A stretch of 64,000 nt of DNA, from NCBI RefSeq assembly GCF_004364315.1, contig NZ_SOBR01000001.1, forward strand, positions 620,578 to 684,577, in the 5' to 3' direction. The stretch is from Chromohalobacter marismortui. Its GTDB lineage: Bacteria > Pseudomonadota > Gammaproteobacteria > Pseudomonadales > Halomonadaceae. Of the stretch, positions 37,325 through 46,282 are shown piece after piece (position 1 is the first letter of the stretch; each line of letters opens with the position of its first letter). The notes under the pieces were generated by a model. That model was not told the DNA's origin and searched no databases. It saw only the letters and a program-made list of their open reading frames with translations. Position numbers and translations under genes: made by a program.

Positions 37325-39172
37325 TCAGCGATAAAAGCGTGACATGGCCTTGAGAGCCTGGCTGAGCATGGTAGGCGGCGGTTGATAATCGGGCGCCGGT
37401 TCGAGCCCTGTGGTCATGGTCTCGAAACGGCCGGTGGGGTAGGTCACGACGAGGCGGTCATCGGTTACCAGGGCGTAGTTCATGTAGCTACCCGCGATCA
37501 TCCAATCGCGTTTGCTTGGCGTCAGCAAGCCATTGCTCATGGCATAGGTCTTGGGTGGCGTAGCACCGCATCCCAGCGCCTGCATGAAGGTCGCCGGGAT
37601 GTCGTCATGCGAGGTGCGATAGGTAATGCGCCCTGCTTGCTTGCCGGGCCAATGCACCACCATGGGGACCTTGAGCTGAGCGTCGCTGTAATTGCTGCCG
37701 TGTCCCCAGTAGCCTTTGCCGTTGTCGTTGAATTCTTCGCCATGATCCGAGGTGACCATGACAATGGTGTTCTCCAGGAGCCCACGTTGCTTGAGATCGT
37801 CGAGGACGCGACCGATCAATTGATCGACATAGCGGGTCGCAGTCTTGTAACGATTGAAGTAGGGCTCGGGATCGAAATCATCGTCCAGCGCCAGATGATT
37901 GAGGGTGTCCCAATAGGGCTCGATACGCGGGAAATCCGGCGGTACGTCGTAACCGTGTACGGACTTGTAGAACAGGAAACCGAAAAAAGGCGGGGCCTTT
38001 TTCGAGCGGGTTTGCATGAAATCGAGCCAGTCATTGGTAATCAGCCGATCACGCTGCCAGGCTTCGTCGCCCGGTGGGTTGAGGCGAATATCGGGTATGC
38101 CGGCGAAAGCGGTTCGGTCGAATGCCGGGCTGATCAGGGTGGCCGCCGACAGAATCTTGGGCTGATAGTTCAGCGCCTGCAGGCGGTTGATCCATACCGG
38201 CGCGGTCTGACTGCTTTCGAACGCGTCCCAGTAGGTCGAGGGAAGTCCATAGAACATGCTGAAGCCACCGGCCTTGGTGGAGTTGCCGCCACTGTAGTGC
38301 TGGGTGAACACCTTGGCATGACGTTTGGCAAAACGTGTCGTGTTCGGCATCCAGCGTGGATCCAGCATATCGGCGCGCAGTGCATCCACGGCAACCATCA
38401 AGATGTTGGGGCGTTTCTCGACCGGATGACAGCTCAGTGGCTGAGTGGGATAGTCGAGCTTGCCGGACCCTTTGGCATGCTCTAACCGTCTGCCGGCGTT
38501 ATCGGCACGGTTTTCACTGGCATCCACCCAGCCATGTTTCTTGAAGAAGCGTTTAGCGGTCGCTGCATAATAAAGCGGCACATACCGAGTCAGCGAGGTA
38601 ATGCGTGTGTTGTAGGTGGCGTCCGCCCACGCGTGCCAGCTGTGGGCGCCGAGTTGTGCGGCGAATAACACCGCGAATCCCACCCCCAACCAGCGTGCGC
38701 GAGGACGATGGCGTGCCAGTAAAAAGGCCATCCCGACCTGCACCAATAGCAGAATGGTGAGCGCGCCAATGGCAAGGCTCCATTCCAGCCATGAAAAGTC
38801 GAAGGTATGGGCACCGGCCTTGATGATCGTATTGAGCACGAAGCCCGAAAGGTGAAAACGATAAAGCGAGAAAACGGCGATATCGACAACCAGAAGGAGC
38901 TGTCCCAGTGTCGCGACGATGACGGCCGCCGGCATCAGCCAGCGCTGCTTGAGCACCAGGCCCAGCACCACCAAGGGTAACCCCACCAGCCAGGTCAGCA
39001 GTGCGTATTGCCCAATATAGGTCAGCGTGATGTAAGCCGCGGGAGCGGGCCCTTCGATGGGCATCCAGGTGATGAAACGCGTGGCGAGCAGACAGGCCAG
39101 CGGCACATTGGCGAATAGAAACCAGCTAAGCCAATTGAGTCGCTGGGGTAACGCGCGGGGAAACGAGGCCAT
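37325..39172 (-). CDS. yejM: YejM/PbgA(LapC)-like inner-membrane sulfatase-fold protein
   Basis: About 615 residues: five N-terminal TM helices (DUF3413 region), then a periplasmic sulfatase-type domain (NILMVAVDALRADML, HYSGGNSTKAGGFSMFYGLP, VMVTSDHGEEFNDNG). The join WADATYNTRITSL...YYAATAKRFFKKHGWVD matches E. coli YejM well. YejM monitors LPS and controls LpxC turnover through LapB in Enterobacteria. Unlike E. coli, where the site is degenerate, the SDHGEEF motif here is kept. The start MASFPRALPQRLNWLSW is chosen by homology; an in-frame start at 39262 adds 30 atypical residues. It is divergent from the ROK regulator. Confidence 0.8.
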   Translation of the reverse strand: MASFPRALPQRLNWLSWFLFANVPLACLLATRFITWMPIEGPAPAAYITLTYIGQYALLTWLVGLPLVVLGLVLKQRWLMPAAVIVATLGQLLLVVDIAVFSLYRFHLSGFVLNTIIKAGAHTFDFSWLEWSLAIGALTILLLVQVGMAFLLARHRPRARWLGVGFAVLFAAQLGAHSWHAWADATYNTRITSLTRYVPLYYAATAKRFFKKHGWVDASENRADNAGRRLEHAKGSGKLDYPTQPLSCHPVEKRPNILMVAVDALRADMLDPRWMPNTTRFAKRHAKVFTQHYSGGNSTKAGGFSMFYGLPSTYWDAFESSQTAPVWINRLQALNYQPKILSAATLISPAFDRTAFAGIPDIRLNPPGDEAWQRDRLITNDWLDFMQTRSKKAPPFFGFLFYKSVHGYDVPPDFPRIEPYWDTLNHLALDDDFDPEPYFNRYKTATRYVDQLIGRVLDDLKQRGLLENTIVMVTSDHGEEFNDNGKGYWGHGSNYSDAQLKVPMVVHWPGKQAGRITYRTSHDDIPATFMQALGCGATPPKTYAMSNGLLTPSKRDWMIAGSYMNYALVTDDRLVVTYPTGRFETMTTGLEPAPDYQPPPTMLSQALKAMSRFYR

Positions 39173-39347
39173 ATAAAGCGTAAATTCCAAACTCGTGCAA
39201 GGGAGAAAACATGAAATGATGCCAATCGGACAGCCCGTTGTCATGCAGAGTTCATGTGCCATCGTTTAGGGTGATCGGTTGGGTGTGGCATCACGAGGGG
39301 CGGAAGAGCCGGGCGCGATAATTTGATATATTGGGTGACCCGATACG

Positions 39348-40565
39348 ATGCATAGCGAGGCACCCCGAATCGTCATGGTCAGCACCTTTGCTCCCCAAGC
39401 CGCCGGTGATCTCAACTTCCTCAAGAAGCTCAACCGCAGCTCCATTCTGGCGACCGTGCGTCGCTATCCCGGCGCCACGCGTGCCGACATCGCGTCGCGC
39501 ACGCAACTGACCAAGGCCACGGTAGGGGGTGTCGTTCAGGCGTTGCTGGAACGCGGTTGGCTGCGCGAGGGAGCGTTACAGCCGCGTGGCGGCGGTCGGC
39601 CCGGACGGGCGCTGTATCTCGACGACTCGCATCATGTGCTGCTGGGGGCGGACATCGGGGTGCGGGGCTTGCGCTTGGTGGCGTGCACTCTGGGGGGCGA
39701 GGTGCTGCTTCAGCGTTACGTCACCGAACCGCCTACCACGCCCGAGGCCACGGCGGTGCGTCTGGCTGCCATGCTGCGTATCCTGCGTGACGATCCGGCC
39801 ATCGCCGGGCGCCATTGCCTGGGGCTGGGCGTGACGGTGCCGGGGCCGGTCTCGCCGGTGGATCCCATTCTGCGTCTGGCGCCGAATCTGGGCTGGGTGG
39901 ACGTCGCGTTTCTCGACGTGCTGCGCGAGCACCTGACGGATCTGGACGGTATCTGGCTGCTCGATAACGAGGCCAACGCCGCGGCCTTCGGGGAGTTCTT
40001 TTTCCACGACGGTATCCCGCCCGAGTCCATCGTCTACATCAGTGCTGCCAGCGGTATCGGCAGCGGGATGGTCACAGGGGACAATTTTCCTTTGGTGCCG
40101 CGCGGCGGGCAGGGGCTGGTGGGTGAGATCGGTCATACCATCGTGCAGCCGGGTGGCTTGTATTGCCATTGCGGCAATCGGGGATGCGCCGAGACGCTGG
40201 TCAGCGGCTGGGCGATCCGCGCGGCACTGGGGATCGCCGATGACGAGAATCTCGAGGCGGCGATCATGGCGCGCGGCGAGGATACCGAGGTCGATGTCAC
40301 CCTGCGGCGTGCCGGCGAGGCATTGGGCATTCTCATGCTCAACCTGCACCACACGCTCAACCCCGCCACGCTGGTGCTCGGCGGGTCGTTGATGCGGCTC
40401 GGGGAGCGGCTGACTCAACCGGCGCTATCGTACTTCGAGGCGCACCAGAACGACTTGTTGCGGGGCACGCAGCGCGTCCCCGTCAAGGTGATCCACGACA
40501 GCACTTTCACCGCCGCCCGTGGTGCCGCCGCCGAGGTCATGGCCAAGGCGGCGTTGGAGGCGTGA
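39348..40565 (+). CDS. xylR: ROK-family transcriptional repressor (XylR/NagC type)
   Basis: 405 residues. An N-terminal winged HTH (about 25-85; [31 protein letters not shown]) is followed by a ROK domain with [11 protein letters not shown] and the zinc signature [10 protein letters not shown] (about 263-272). It probably represses the xylose operon by binding the 37156-37176 palindrome and releases it when sugar binds; target and ligand are inferred. The exact start is unclear: 39348 gives a GGGTGA box at 9 nt, ATG 39375 (MVSTFAPQ) is an alternative. The YejM-like gene separates it from its supposed target. Confidence 0.82.
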   Translation: MHSEAPRIVMVSTFAPQAAGDLNFLKKLNRSSILATVRRYPGATRADIASRTQLTKATVGGVVQALLERGWLREGALQPRGGGRPGRALYLDDSHHVLLGADIGVRGLRLVACTLGGEVLLQRYVTEPPTTPEATAVRLAAMLRILRDDPAIAGRHCLGLGVTVPGPVSPVDPILRLAPNLGWVDVAFLDVLREHLTDLDGIWLLDNEANAAAFGEFFFHDGIPPESIVYISAASGIGSGMVTGDNFPLVPRGGQGLVGEIGHTIVQPGGLYCHCGNRGCAETLVSGWAIRAALGIADDENLEAAIMARGEDTEVDVTLRRAGEALGILMLNLHHTLNPATLVLGGSLMRLGERLTQPALSYFEAHQNDLLRGTQRVPVKVIHDSTFTAARGAAAEVMAKAALEA

Positions 40566-40584
40566 TCGCCAGGGATGGCGATCA
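40563..40584. terminator. Bidirectional hairpin between convergent genes
   Basis: TGATCGCCA (40563-40571) pairs perfectly with TGGCGATCA (40576-40584). It includes the stop codon of the ROK gene and fills the 25-bp gap to the end of the TRAP large-subunit gene. No long T-run. Confidence 0.5.
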
Positions 40585-40590
40585 TACTGG

Positions 40591-41874
40591 CTAGAAGATC
40601 CAGTTGGGGAGCGTCAGCGATACCGCGGGGACGAAGGTCACCACCAGCAGCAGGCCGACCAGCAACAGCCAGTAGGGCATGATGGCGCGAATGAAGTCGG
40701 CCACCTTTACGCCGGTGATGCTGCAGGTGGTGAACATCACCGTGCCCAGAGGCGGGGTAATCGTGCCGATGGACGCATTGAGGATGAAAATGATGCCGAA
40801 ATGCACCGGATCGATGCCGAACTGGGCTGCCACCGGCGCCAGCAGAGGCGACAGCACGATGAGAATGGCGTTACCTTCCAGGAACATGCCCAGAATCAGC
40901 AGCAGCGCATTGGCGATCAGCAGGAAAGCCACCGCGCTTCCAACTCCCGAAGAAAGCATCAGCGCGATGTCCTGGGGTATCTGCTCCCAGGTCAGCACGC
41001 GTGCGAACCCCGAAGCCACGGCGATGATAAATAGCACGTTGACCGAGGCCATCAATGACTCGCGGGTCGCCAAGGCGATGCTGCCCAGCCCCATCTGTCG
41101 ATAGACGAACAGGCCCACGATCAAGGCATAGAGTACGGCCATGGCACCGGCTTCGGTGGGGGTGAAAACGCCGATGCGAATGCCACCAATGACCACCACC
41201 GGCAGCAGTAGCGCGATGATGCCGGCGCGCGTCACGCTAATCCATTCATGCCGCGAGACCCGGTCCTTGCGTGGCGGCTGGTAGCCTAGCCGACGGCACT
41301 GGCGCGATACCAGCAACATCATGCATATCGCCATCAGTACACCGGGCACGACGCCGGCGAGAAACAGCCGGCCGATCGACACGTTGTTGACGTAGCCGTA
41401 GACGATCAACGCGATCCCCGGCGGGATCGTCGACGTTACCAGGGACGAAGCAGCGGTGACGGCGGTGGAAAACGGCTTGGGGTAGCCACTTGCCGTCATG
41501 CTGGGGACCAGCAGCTTGGCGTTCATGGCCGCATCGGCGATGTTGGAACCGGAGAGCCCGCCCATGAAGGTGCTCAACAGCACATTGGCCTGGGCCAAGC
41601 CGCCATGCATTCGCCGGGTCATCAATTCGGCCAGTTTTAGCAGACGCTCGGTGATGCCGGAGTGGTTCATGAACACCCCGGCCATGATGAAGAACGGAAT
41701 GGCCAATAGCGAGATCGATTCCAGACCACCAGCGAGACGCTGGATGAGCGTCACCATCGGTTGATCGGCGCCGACCAGAAAATAAGCCAGGCTTGACGCG
41801 AATAGCGCAAAGGCTACTGGCGTACCCAGACAGAACAGGATGAAGAGCGCGGCGAGCGCGATTCCAACGGCCAT
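40591..41874 (-). CDS. dctM: TRAP transporter large permease subunit DctM (system 1)
   Basis: 427 residues, highly hydrophobic, of the DctM family: GTPVAFALFASSLAYFLV, FMNHSGITERLLKLAELM, GGLSGSNIADAAMNAKLLVP, VFTPTEAGAMAVLYAL and the C-terminal IGTITPPLGTVMFTTCSI. It is the Na+-coupled transport subunit of a TRAP system. AAGGAG lies 8 nt before ATG 41874. It forms one unit with dctQ, dctP, uxaB, uxaA and the 5-dehydrogenase gene, so the substrate is probably a hexonate or uronate that feeds them. Confidence 0.92.
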   Translation of the reverse strand: MAVGIALAALFILFCLGTPVAFALFASSLAYFLVGADQPMVTLIQRLAGGLESISLLAIPFFIMAGVFMNHSGITERLLKLAELMTRRMHGGLAQANVLLSTFMGGLSGSNIADAAMNAKLLVPSMTASGYPKPFSTAVTAASSLVTSTIPPGIALIVYGYVNNVSIGRLFLAGVVPGVLMAICMMLLVSRQCRRLGYQPPRKDRVSRHEWISVTRAGIIALLLPVVVIGGIRIGVFTPTEAGAMAVLYALIVGLFVYRQMGLGSIALATRESLMASVNVLFIIAVASGFARVLTWEQIPQDIALMLSSGVGSAVAFLLIANALLLILGMFLEGNAILIVLSPLLAPVAAQFGIDPVHFGIIFILNASIGTITPPLGTVMFTTCSITGVKVADFIRAIMPYWLLLVGLLLVVTFVPAVSLTLPNWIF

Positions 41875-41879
41875 CGATA

Positions 41880-42416
41880 TCACTCCTTGGCGGTAACGAC
41901 GTCGGGCGTCGCGTCCGACGATGCTGCGTCCCGATCATCTGTCACCGAGCGATCATCGGTGATCAGGCGTACCAGGCTGTGGTAGAGCATCATGATTGCG
42001 CTGATGGGGACGGCGACGTGAATCCAGTAGTAGGGAATTCTCAGCATCGGCGTGCTGCGGAAACGCGAGAAAGGCAACAATTCCAGTCCCCAGAACAGCA
42101 TGGCCAACGCGCAGAGCATGATGATGCCGATGTTGAAAACACGCGTGTTCCAACGCGCGATGGTGGCCGGTAGTCGCTCGTTGAGCAGGCCGATGAGCAC
42201 GTGCTCGTTACGTCTCACCATTGCGCTGGCGCCCAGGAAAGTCGCCCAGACCATCAGCAGTTGCAGGATCTCCTCGCTCCAGGCGAGCGGCGAAGAAAAT
42301 AGGTAGCGCATGAAGACATTGGCGATGGCGACGACGAATAGCCCGAATAGCGCCAGGCTGGCAATATCCTCATCGAGCCGCATCAGCCGGTCGAACGCCT
42401 TGAAAATTGTTTGCAT
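41880..42416 (-). CDS. dctQ: TRAP transporter small permease subunit DctQ (system 1)
   Basis: 178 residues with four TM helices and the DctQ signature NVFMRYLFSSPLAWSEEILQLLMVWATFLGAS followed by RRNEHV. The C-terminal 30 residues are hydrophilic and acidic. GGAG precedes ATG 42416 by 6 nt. It lies 5 bp before dctM and 67 bp after dctP. Confidence 0.9.
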   Translation of the reverse strand: MQTIFKAFDRLMRLDEDIASLALFGLFVVAIANVFMRYLFSSPLAWSEEILQLLMVWATFLGASAMVRRNEHVLIGLLNERLPATIARWNTRVFNIGIIMLCALAMLFWGLELLPFSRFRSTPMLRIPYYWIHVAVPISAIMMLYHSLVRLITDDRSVTDDRDAASSDATPDVVTAKE

Positions 42417-42483
42417 GGTCAACTCCATAGCGCCCCCGCTCGGCGTGGAGCGGGGGCGCTGTCATGCGAAAGTAAGCGCTTGA

Positions 42484-43470
42484 TCAGCCATTGATGATCT
42501 TGCTGACCCGCTGGTACAGCCCATCGCTCCACTGCGGGAATGCCGCCGGAATCTCCTCCTGGGCACGCTCGCGGAACGGTGCAGTGTCGACCTCGTGAAC
42601 CTGGACGCCGGCATCCTTCAACTGCTGTAGTGATTTTTCGGTCTCGTTCTCGACCAAGGTTCGCAGGTTGTCGGCCATCTCCTGACCCGTTTCGGTCAGG
42701 ATCTGCTGTTCCTCAGGGCTCAACTGCTGCCAGAAGGCTTCGCCGGTAATGAACGGCGCGACCGTGTGCATATGGGCCGTCAGGTTGAGATGCTTGACGA
42801 CTTCGTAGAACTTGCCGCCATACAGTACCGGCAGCGGGTTCTCGACGCCGTCCACCAGTCCTTGGGCCAGCGCCGGGTAGACGTCGCCGAGAGACATCGG
42901 AGTAGGCACCGCGCCCATCGCCCTGATCGCGGCGACGTACATGGGCGAGTTCTGCACCCGGACCTTGACCCCGGACAAGTCAGCGGGTGTCGAAACCGCT
43001 TCCCGCGAAAGCAAGTGACGCACGCCGTAGACGGTATTGGGAATCACGATGTGGTAACCGGCTTCCTCGACCTTCTTTTCCTGTTCAGCAAACCAGTCGG
43101 AGTCGAACACCTTGAGCTTGCTATCGAAATCGTCGGCCAGGTAGGGCGCATCGAGTACGGCGAGATCCGGCACAGAACTCACGAAGTTCGAGTAGGCGGT
43201 GATGGTGATCAGCGGTGATCCGAAGCGTGCCTGCTCCATGACCTCCGTCTCGCCGCCTAGCTGACTGGCGGGGAATGCCTTGAGCGTCAACTCGCCGTCA
43301 CTGGCCTTTGCGACGTCTTTCGCCCATTCCTTGACGGCGACATCGACCGGCTCGCCCGGCTGGTTGCCGTAGGCGACACGGATCTCGGTGGCGGCCTGGG
43401 CGAGATTCAAGCTGCCGAGGCCGGCGATGGAGAGGCTGGTGGCGATGAGCGTGAGTTTCTTGAAACGCAT
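42484..43470 (-). CDS. dctP: TRAP transporter substrate-binding protein DctP (system 1)
   Basis: 328 residues with a Sec signal peptide (cut near LAQAATE, about 26-27). DctP-family features: AVKEWAKDVAKASDGELTLKAFPASQLGGETEVMEQ, the carboxylate-binding Arg in GVKVRVQNSPMY, and the LPVLYGGKFYEVVKHLNLTAH block. It delivers an acidic sugar to DctQM. AAGGAG precedes the ATG closely. It follows uxaB by 38 bp. Confidence 0.92.
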   Translation of the reverse strand: MRFKKLTLIATSLSIAGLGSLNLAQAATEIRVAYGNQPGEPVDVAVKEWAKDVAKASDGELTLKAFPASQLGGETEVMEQARFGSPLITITAYSNFVSSVPDLAVLDAPYLADDFDSKLKVFDSDWFAEQEKKVEEAGYHIVIPNTVYGVRHLLSREAVSTPADLSGVKVRVQNSPMYVAAIRAMGAVPTPMSLGDVYPALAQGLVDGVENPLPVLYGGKFYEVVKHLNLTAHMHTVAPFITGEAFWQQLSPEEQQILTETGQEMADNLRTLVENETEKSLQQLKDAGVQVHEVDTAPFRERAQEEIPAAFPQWSDGLYQRVSKIING

Positions 43471-43508
43471 TGTCGTGCTCCTTGGTTGTTGTCGATCGTG
43501 CGGTCGGG

Positions 43509-44645
43509 TTACCGGGAATGCGTCGTGGATTGTGCGCTCGATATGGCGTCATCGAGTCGCGGCGTGGCGATGCCTCGTCGGCGCGCCGATTCGACCACGG
43601 GTTGCAGGCGTCGCTGGCACTTCGTGGCGTGGTGCTGGGCGATGTCCTGCAGGGCGTGGTCGAGGTAAGGGTTGGCGAAACGCTCGAGCGTGGTGTCGCG
43701 ATAGGCCTCGAGCGAGGGTCGCTCGAGGTGTTCCGCCAGGCTGGGCAGTACTTCGTCGTCGAGCACCTGGCGCAGTTCCGTTGCCCATGCCGGGTCGTCC
43801 ATGGCCTCGCGCACGAAGCGGATCTGCGATTGCGGCTCGCGCTGCCAAAGATGGACGAGATAGGTGTGCGCCAGATTGAGGATGTGCAGCTTGCGCATCT
43901 CGTACGGGGCCAGGGAGGTCACGCGCTGCACATCGGGATGCCGGCAGGGCAGTTCGAGACCGGGCTGGTCCTCGATGGCCCAGAGCGCATACGGCTCGGC
44001 GACGGCACCCACCGGCTCCAGGGCCGTCGAGACGATGCGGTCGACGAGGGTGTTGGCCCATAGGCAGCGGGTCGTCAGCCAGGTGTCGAAGTCGGCATCG
44101 GCGTAGTCGCGCTGCGCCAGTTCCCGCACCAGGGCCAGGAGCTGCTCGCCATTGCGGCTGACCAGCTCGCAAGGCAGCACGGTGAGGCCCTCGCGTCCCG
44201 CGCGGTAGCGCGCGTACAGCAGCTTGGTGAGCTTGCCAGGAAAGCTTGTCGGCACCGCTGCCAGGGCGCTGTCGTCATCGACGCGGTAGCCGCTGTCGCC
44301 GGTGTTGGACACCATGAAACGGGCGTGCTCGACGATGTGTCGTTCCAGCGCGTCCCACTGCTCGTCGGCGATCCAGCAGCCGGCGATGCTGGTGACGGTC
44401 TCGCGGGTGTCGATGTCGCGGCCGTCGCGACGCCCGCGAATCGCCAGCGGATACTGCCGGTGCGTGTTCAGGTCGCGGGCCTTTTGCTTGCCGGCCTCGC
44501 GCGGCGAGGTCTGGACCACGAGGATGCCGTCGCGCGTGTGGCCGGCCTCTCGCGAGGCGTGCACGAACGCGGCCACGTGGCCCAGCAGGAAGCGGCTGGT
44601 GCCGAACTGCACGATGCCGGCCTCGGCGAGCGTTGGCGCTGTCAC
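43509..44645 (-). CDS. uxaB: Tagaturonate reductase / D-altronate oxidoreductase-like (mannitol dehydrogenase family)
   Basis: 378 residues of the polyol-specific long-chain dehydrogenase family. The NAD-binding start is IVQFGTSRFLLGH, and FPGKLTKLLYARY, VLPCELVSRNGEQL and LHILNLAHTYLVHL match UxaB blocks. It is about 100 residues shorter than E. coli UxaB but ends cleanly. Reaction: D-tagaturonate + NADH to D-altronate. The GTG start overlaps the uxaA stop (GTGA), with GGAG 8 nt upstream. Fructuronate reductase activity is the main alternative; an adjacent UxaA supports altronate. Confidence 0.75.
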   Translation of the reverse strand: MTAPTLAEAGIVQFGTSRFLLGHVAAFVHASREAGHTRDGILVVQTSPREAGKQKARDLNTHRQYPLAIRGRRDGRDIDTRETVTSIAGCWIADEQWDALERHIVEHARFMVSNTGDSGYRVDDDSALAAVPTSFPGKLTKLLYARYRAGREGLTVLPCELVSRNGEQLLALVRELAQRDYADADFDTWLTTRCLWANTLVDRIVSTALEPVGAVAEPYALWAIEDQPGLELPCRHPDVQRVTSLAPYEMRKLHILNLAHTYLVHLWQREPQSQIRFVREAMDDPAWATELRQVLDDEVLPSLAEHLERPSLEAYRDTTLERFANPYLDHALQDIAQHHATKCQRRLQPVVESARRRGIATPRLDDAISSAQSTTHSR

Positions 44646-46282
44646 AGGGAGACTCCGCGTTTCCAGGGAATGAAATCGAGTTGCGAGAGGCGCATGGCCT
44701 TGGTGCGGTAACGCCCCGAGGCGGTGTCGATGCACAGGCGCAGTAGTTCGTCGGCGAGCTCGGCGATGTCCGCCTCGCCGCGAATGATGGGCCCGGCATC
44801 GAAGTCGATGACATCGTGCATGCGCCGCGCCAGCTCGCTGTTGCTGGCGAGCTTCAGGACCGGCGCGATGGGGTTGCCGGTGGGCGTGCCGAGGCCGGTA
44901 GTGAACATCACCAGGTTGGCGCCGGAACCGACCAGGGCGGTGGTGGACTCGACATCGTTGCCCGGCGAGCAGAGCAGGTTGAGGCCCTTGCGTACCTGGG
45001 GCTCGGTGTAGTCCAGCACGTCGACGATGGGGCTGTCGCCGCCTTTCTTGGCCGCGCCGGCGGACTTCATGGCGTCGGTGATCAGGCCGTCGCGAATGTT
45101 GCCGGGCGAAGGGTTCATCGAGAAATGCGCACCCACCGAGGCAGCGTGACGCTGGTAGGCCTCCATGAGCTGCCGAAAGCGCGAGGCCGTGGCGTCATCG
45201 CGGCAGCGCGCCACCAGTTCGTGCTCGACACCGCACAACTCGGGGAACTCGCTCAGGATGCCGCTGCCGCCGAGCGCCGCCAGGCGGTCGATGACGGCAC
45301 CCACCAGCGGGTTGGCGGAAAGCCCGGAGAAGCCGTCGGAGCCGCCGCATTCCACGCCGATGGTGAGCTCGGACAACGCGGCGGGACGCCGTTCGACGGC
45401 GTTGGCGACCTTGAGGCCGTCGAAGATGCTGCCCAGTGCCTGGCGAATCAGCTCGGGCTCCGTGTCGGTGGCCTGCTGCTCGAAGTAGTGAACGGGGCGC
45501 AGGCCGTCGGGATCGCGCTCGGCCACCGCCGCCTTGAGCATCTCGATCTGGGCCTTCTGACATCCCAGGCTGAGCACCGTGGCGCCGGCCACGTTGGGAT
45601 GGCAGATGTAGCCCGCCAGAAGCTGGCACAGCGCCTGGGCGTCGTCGTCGGTGCCGCCGCAGCCCAGCGTGTGGGTCAGAAAGCGCACGCCGTCGACATT
45701 CGGAAACGGGGATGCGTCGGGCGTCGTGGCCGGTGCCGCCTGCGCGTCGCCGTGAAGCATGCGGCGGGCCATGTGCTTGTAATCTCGGTAGGGGTCGTCG
45801 CCGATGGCATCCTCGACGCACTGGCGCAGTACCTCGATGTTGCGGTTCTCGCAGAACACCAGGGGCACGACCAACCAGTGGTTGGCGGTGCCCACGCGGC
45901 CGTCGGGGCGGTGGTAGCCGTTGAAGGTCTGCCCGGTGAAGGCGCTGACGTCCGGGGCGTCCCACTGTGCGCGGCGACCCTGGGGCTCGGCGTCGGCGGT
46001 GGCGTGTTCGACGTTGGCGGTGGTAATGGCGGCGCCCACGGCGATGGGCGCCACGACGCGTCCCACGGTCACGCCGTACATCACGACGAGATCGCCGGGT
46101 TGCATGGCGTGCAGCGTGAACTTGTGCTTGTGCTGTACGGCTTCGGAGAGCCGCAGGCGGTGGCCGTTGTCGTCGATCTCCATGCCTTCGGGCAGGTCGC
46201 GCAGTGCAACACGCACGTTATCGTGGGCATGGACACGCAGGCTGGGTTGCTGAAGCTGATCGGAGGCGATGGTCTGGGTCAT
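44642..46282 (-). CDS. uxaA: Altronate dehydratase UxaA (UxaA/GarD family)
   Basis: 546 residues. An N-terminal SAF domain (about 14-95; VHAHDNVRVALRDLPEG) is followed by the large catalytic part with LTHTLGCGGTDDDA, LSLGCQKAQ, VECGGSDGFSGLSANP, NPSPGNIRDG and FTTGLGTPTGNP, whose Cys/Asp motifs are typical of the family's metal site. It dehydrates D-altronate to 2-keto-3-deoxy-D-gluconate. GGGAGGT precedes ATG 46282. It overlaps both neighbours by 4 bp. A second member of the family is encoded at 56484 with clearly different sequence, so their substrates should differ. Confidence 0.82.
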   Translation of the reverse strand: MTQTIASDQLQQPSLRVHAHDNVRVALRDLPEGMEIDDNGHRLRLSEAVQHKHKFTLHAMQPGDLVVMYGVTVGRVVAPIAVGAAITTANVEHATADAEPQGRRAQWDAPDVSAFTGQTFNGYHRPDGRVGTANHWLVVPLVFCENRNIEVLRQCVEDAIGDDPYRDYKHMARRMLHGDAQAAPATTPDASPFPNVDGVRFLTHTLGCGGTDDDAQALCQLLAGYICHPNVAGATVLSLGCQKAQIEMLKAAVAERDPDGLRPVHYFEQQATDTEPELIRQALGSIFDGLKVANAVERRPAALSELTIGVECGGSDGFSGLSANPLVGAVIDRLAALGGSGILSEFPELCGVEHELVARCRDDATASRFRQLMEAYQRHAASVGAHFSMNPSPGNIRDGLITDAMKSAGAAKKGGDSPIVDVLDYTEPQVRKGLNLLCSPGNDVESTTALVGSGANLVMFTTGLGTPTGNPIAPVLKLASNSELARRMHDVIDFDAGPIIRGEADIAELADELLRLCIDTASGRYRTKAMRLSQLDFIPWKRGVSL

